Positions 5,744-6,863 of a DNA stretch of 6,863 bases are shown one piece after another. Positions within the stretch are counted from its first letter, which is position 1. Each line of letters starts with the position of its first letter. A program made the translations under genes and the position numbers. This DNA comes from Flavobacterium sp. (lineage in GTDB: Bacteria; Bacteroidota; Bacteroidia; Flavobacteriales; Flavobacteriaceae): contig SEBM01000223.1 of assembly GCA_004296145.1 (NCBI GenBank), positions 1 through 6,863 on the forward strand. The letters run 5' to 3'. A model generated the notes under the pieces. It made no database searches. It had not been told where the DNA came from and saw nothing but the letters and a program-made list of their open reading frames with translations.

Positions 5744-6769
5744 TTACATGTTTTTCAAATCCAGAATAAACGCATCTACCTTTTCTTCTTCTGAGGCCCA
5801 GGAAGTAATCAGTCTTATCGCTGAATGTTCTTCATCAATATCCTTCCATACATAAAAAAGATATTTTTCGGATAGTTTCTCTATTATTTTCTTTGGAAGA
5901 ATTGGAAAAATCTGATTCGTTGTCGAATCCGTAAGAAAGCCGTAGCCTTTTTCTTTTACTGCACCTGCTAATAGCATTGCCATCACGTTAGCGTGTTTTG
6001 CAAGCCTGAAGTAAAGATCATTTTCAAATAATTCTAAAAACTGGATCGCCAGCACGCGTCCCTTTGCAAGCATCGCCCCTTTTTGCTTTAATACATATTG
6101 AAATTCCTCGGCAAGTTCGGGTTTATTGAATACAATTGCTTCTCCAAGAAGTGCACCGTTTTTGGTTCCTCCAATGTAGAACATATCGGTAAGTTTTGCT
6201 ACATCCTGCAAAGTAACGTCACTATTTTCTGCAGTCAGTGCATGTCCAAGTCTGGCACCATCCATATAAAGAAGCAGGTTTTCTGAACGACAGAAAGCCG
6301 ATAATTCTTCCAGTTCTGATTTGGTATAAATTGTCCCGATTTCAGTAGAATTAGAGATATAGACCATTCTGGGTTTTACCACATGTGGTCTTAAACTATA
6401 TTCGTTAAGTGCTTTCTGTACAAGCGCAGGATTTAATTTTCCGTCTGGTGCTTTAACGGTAATCACTTTATGTCCCGTGGCCTCAATTGCTCCGGTTTCA
6501 TTGGCTGCTATATGTCCCGTTCTGGCACTAATTACAGCTTCGTGCACCCGCAACAATGATGAAATAACTATTAAATTGGTTTGCGTTCCTCCAGAAAGAA
6601 AATATATAACTGCATTTTGGTTTTTTATTTTCTCTTTTAATATTGCTTTGGCTTGTTCTGAGTATTCATCTTCTCCATAACCAAGCTGTTGTATCGCACT
6701 GGTTTCTACTAATCTTTTTAAAATATTGGGATGACCGCCGTCAGAATAATCGTTTTTAAAATTATACAT
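5744..6769 (-). CDS. ltaE: low-specificity L-threonine aldolase
   Basis: A PLP enzyme of fold type I in the cytosol that splits L-threonine or L-allo-threonine to glycine and acetaldehyde, giving a minor route to glycine and to threonine breakdown. At 341 residues it is of normal family length. Visible family marks are FKNDYSDGGHP at the N-terminus, the PLP-phosphate loop SGGTQTN (59-65), His86 with Glu91 in TGHIAANETGA, Asp170-Gly-Ala-Arg172 contacting the PLP ring nitrogen, the Schiff-base Lys203 in YIGGTKNGALLGE, and Arg319 in IRLITSW for the substrate carboxylate. All key residues are present and the frame is unbroken. The related beta-eliminating lyase branch shares the fold, but the motif set favours threonine aldolase. 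The ATG at 6769 lies about 30 bases after a clear -7 element. It is the first of three same-strand genes, separated from the receptor by 138 bases holding an inverted repeat and a second promoter, so it is probably transcribed on its own. Confidence 0.95.
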   Translation of the reverse strand: MYNFKNDYSDGGHPNILKRLVETSAIQQLGYGEDEYSEQAKAILKEKIKNQNAVIYFLSGGTQTNLIVISSLLRVHEAVISARTGHIAANETGAIEATGHKVITVKAPDGKLNPALVQKALNEYSLRPHVVKPRMVYISNSTEIGTIYTKSELEELSAFCRSENLLLYMDGARLGHALTAENSDVTLQDVAKLTDMFYIGGTKNGALLGEAIVFNKPELAEEFQYVLKQKGAMLAKGRVLAIQFLELFENDLYFRLAKHANVMAMLLAGAVKEKGYGFLTDSTTNQIFPILPKKIIEKLSEKYLFYVWKDIDEEHSAIRLITSWASEEEKVDAFILDLKNM

Positions 6770-6798
6770 TATTATCTTATTGTTTGTTTATTGAATTC

Positions 6799-6806
6799 CA
6801 AAGATA
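6799..6806 (-). promoter_or_regulatory. -7 promoter element of ltaE
   Basis: The minus strand reads TATCTTTG, an exact TAnnTTTG element. The expected -33 TTG is absent, with TTTTCC at 17-22 bases upstream instead. It would give a leader of roughly 22 bases before the ATG at 6769. No inverted repeat is seen around it, unlike the other two minus-strand promoters. Confidence 0.55.
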
Positions 6807-6863
6807 GCAGATATTTTTTATTGGAAAACGTAAGGTTTCACAGCAGTACAGAATATCCTGAAA

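Noticed and set aside
6818..6863. Possible C-terminal tail of a further minus-strand gene ending with TAA at 6818-6820
   Set aside because: Only 14 codons are visible, with no recognisable motif, so it cannot be told from chance.

Overview
The window looks like chromosomal DNA of a Flavobacteriia-type Bacteroidota, probably Flavobacterium or a close relative. The evidence is AT-rich DNA with A/T-ending codons, A-rich sequence rather than Shine-Dalgarno sites before start codons, three TAnnTTTG-type -7 elements, a lipoprotein with acidic residues after the lipidated Cys, and a TonB-dependent receptor carrying an N-terminal carboxypeptidase-regulatory-like domain. This rests on sequence character alone, as no database was available.

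Left end (1-907): a piece of hemC (hydroxymethylbilane synthase) enters from outside the window on the + strand. Its family homology stops abruptly near base 227, before the cofactor-cysteine domain. From there a minus-strand reading frame of unknown function runs to about 800. It has no convincing ATG and no natural C-terminus. G+C drops from about 46% to under 30% just past the join. The join is either a real rearrangement with two gene remnants or an assembly chimera.

Centre-left (908-2437): a 434-residue secreted lipoprotein. I read it as an NPP1/Vps62-like domain with an H..D.E motif, followed by a C-terminal calcium-type beta-gamma-crystallin domain. About 140 bp of coding-like sequence in another frame follows its stop codon, and a strong rho-independent terminator closes the unit.

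Centre to right (2528-6806, all minus strand): in order of transcription, ltaE (low-specificity L-threonine aldolase), a TonB-dependent outer-membrane receptor with a His-rich plug, and a 232-residue protein resembling the DUF1826 family. Each has its own -7 element, so they need not form an operon. The receptor and the DUF1826-like gene each have a conspicuous inverted repeat at or just upstream of the -7 element, and ltaE has none. This suggests a small, separately regulated pair, possibly for uptake and handling of a metal such as zinc or copper. The metal link is inference. No RNA genes, insertion sequences, CRISPR arrays or origins were seen.
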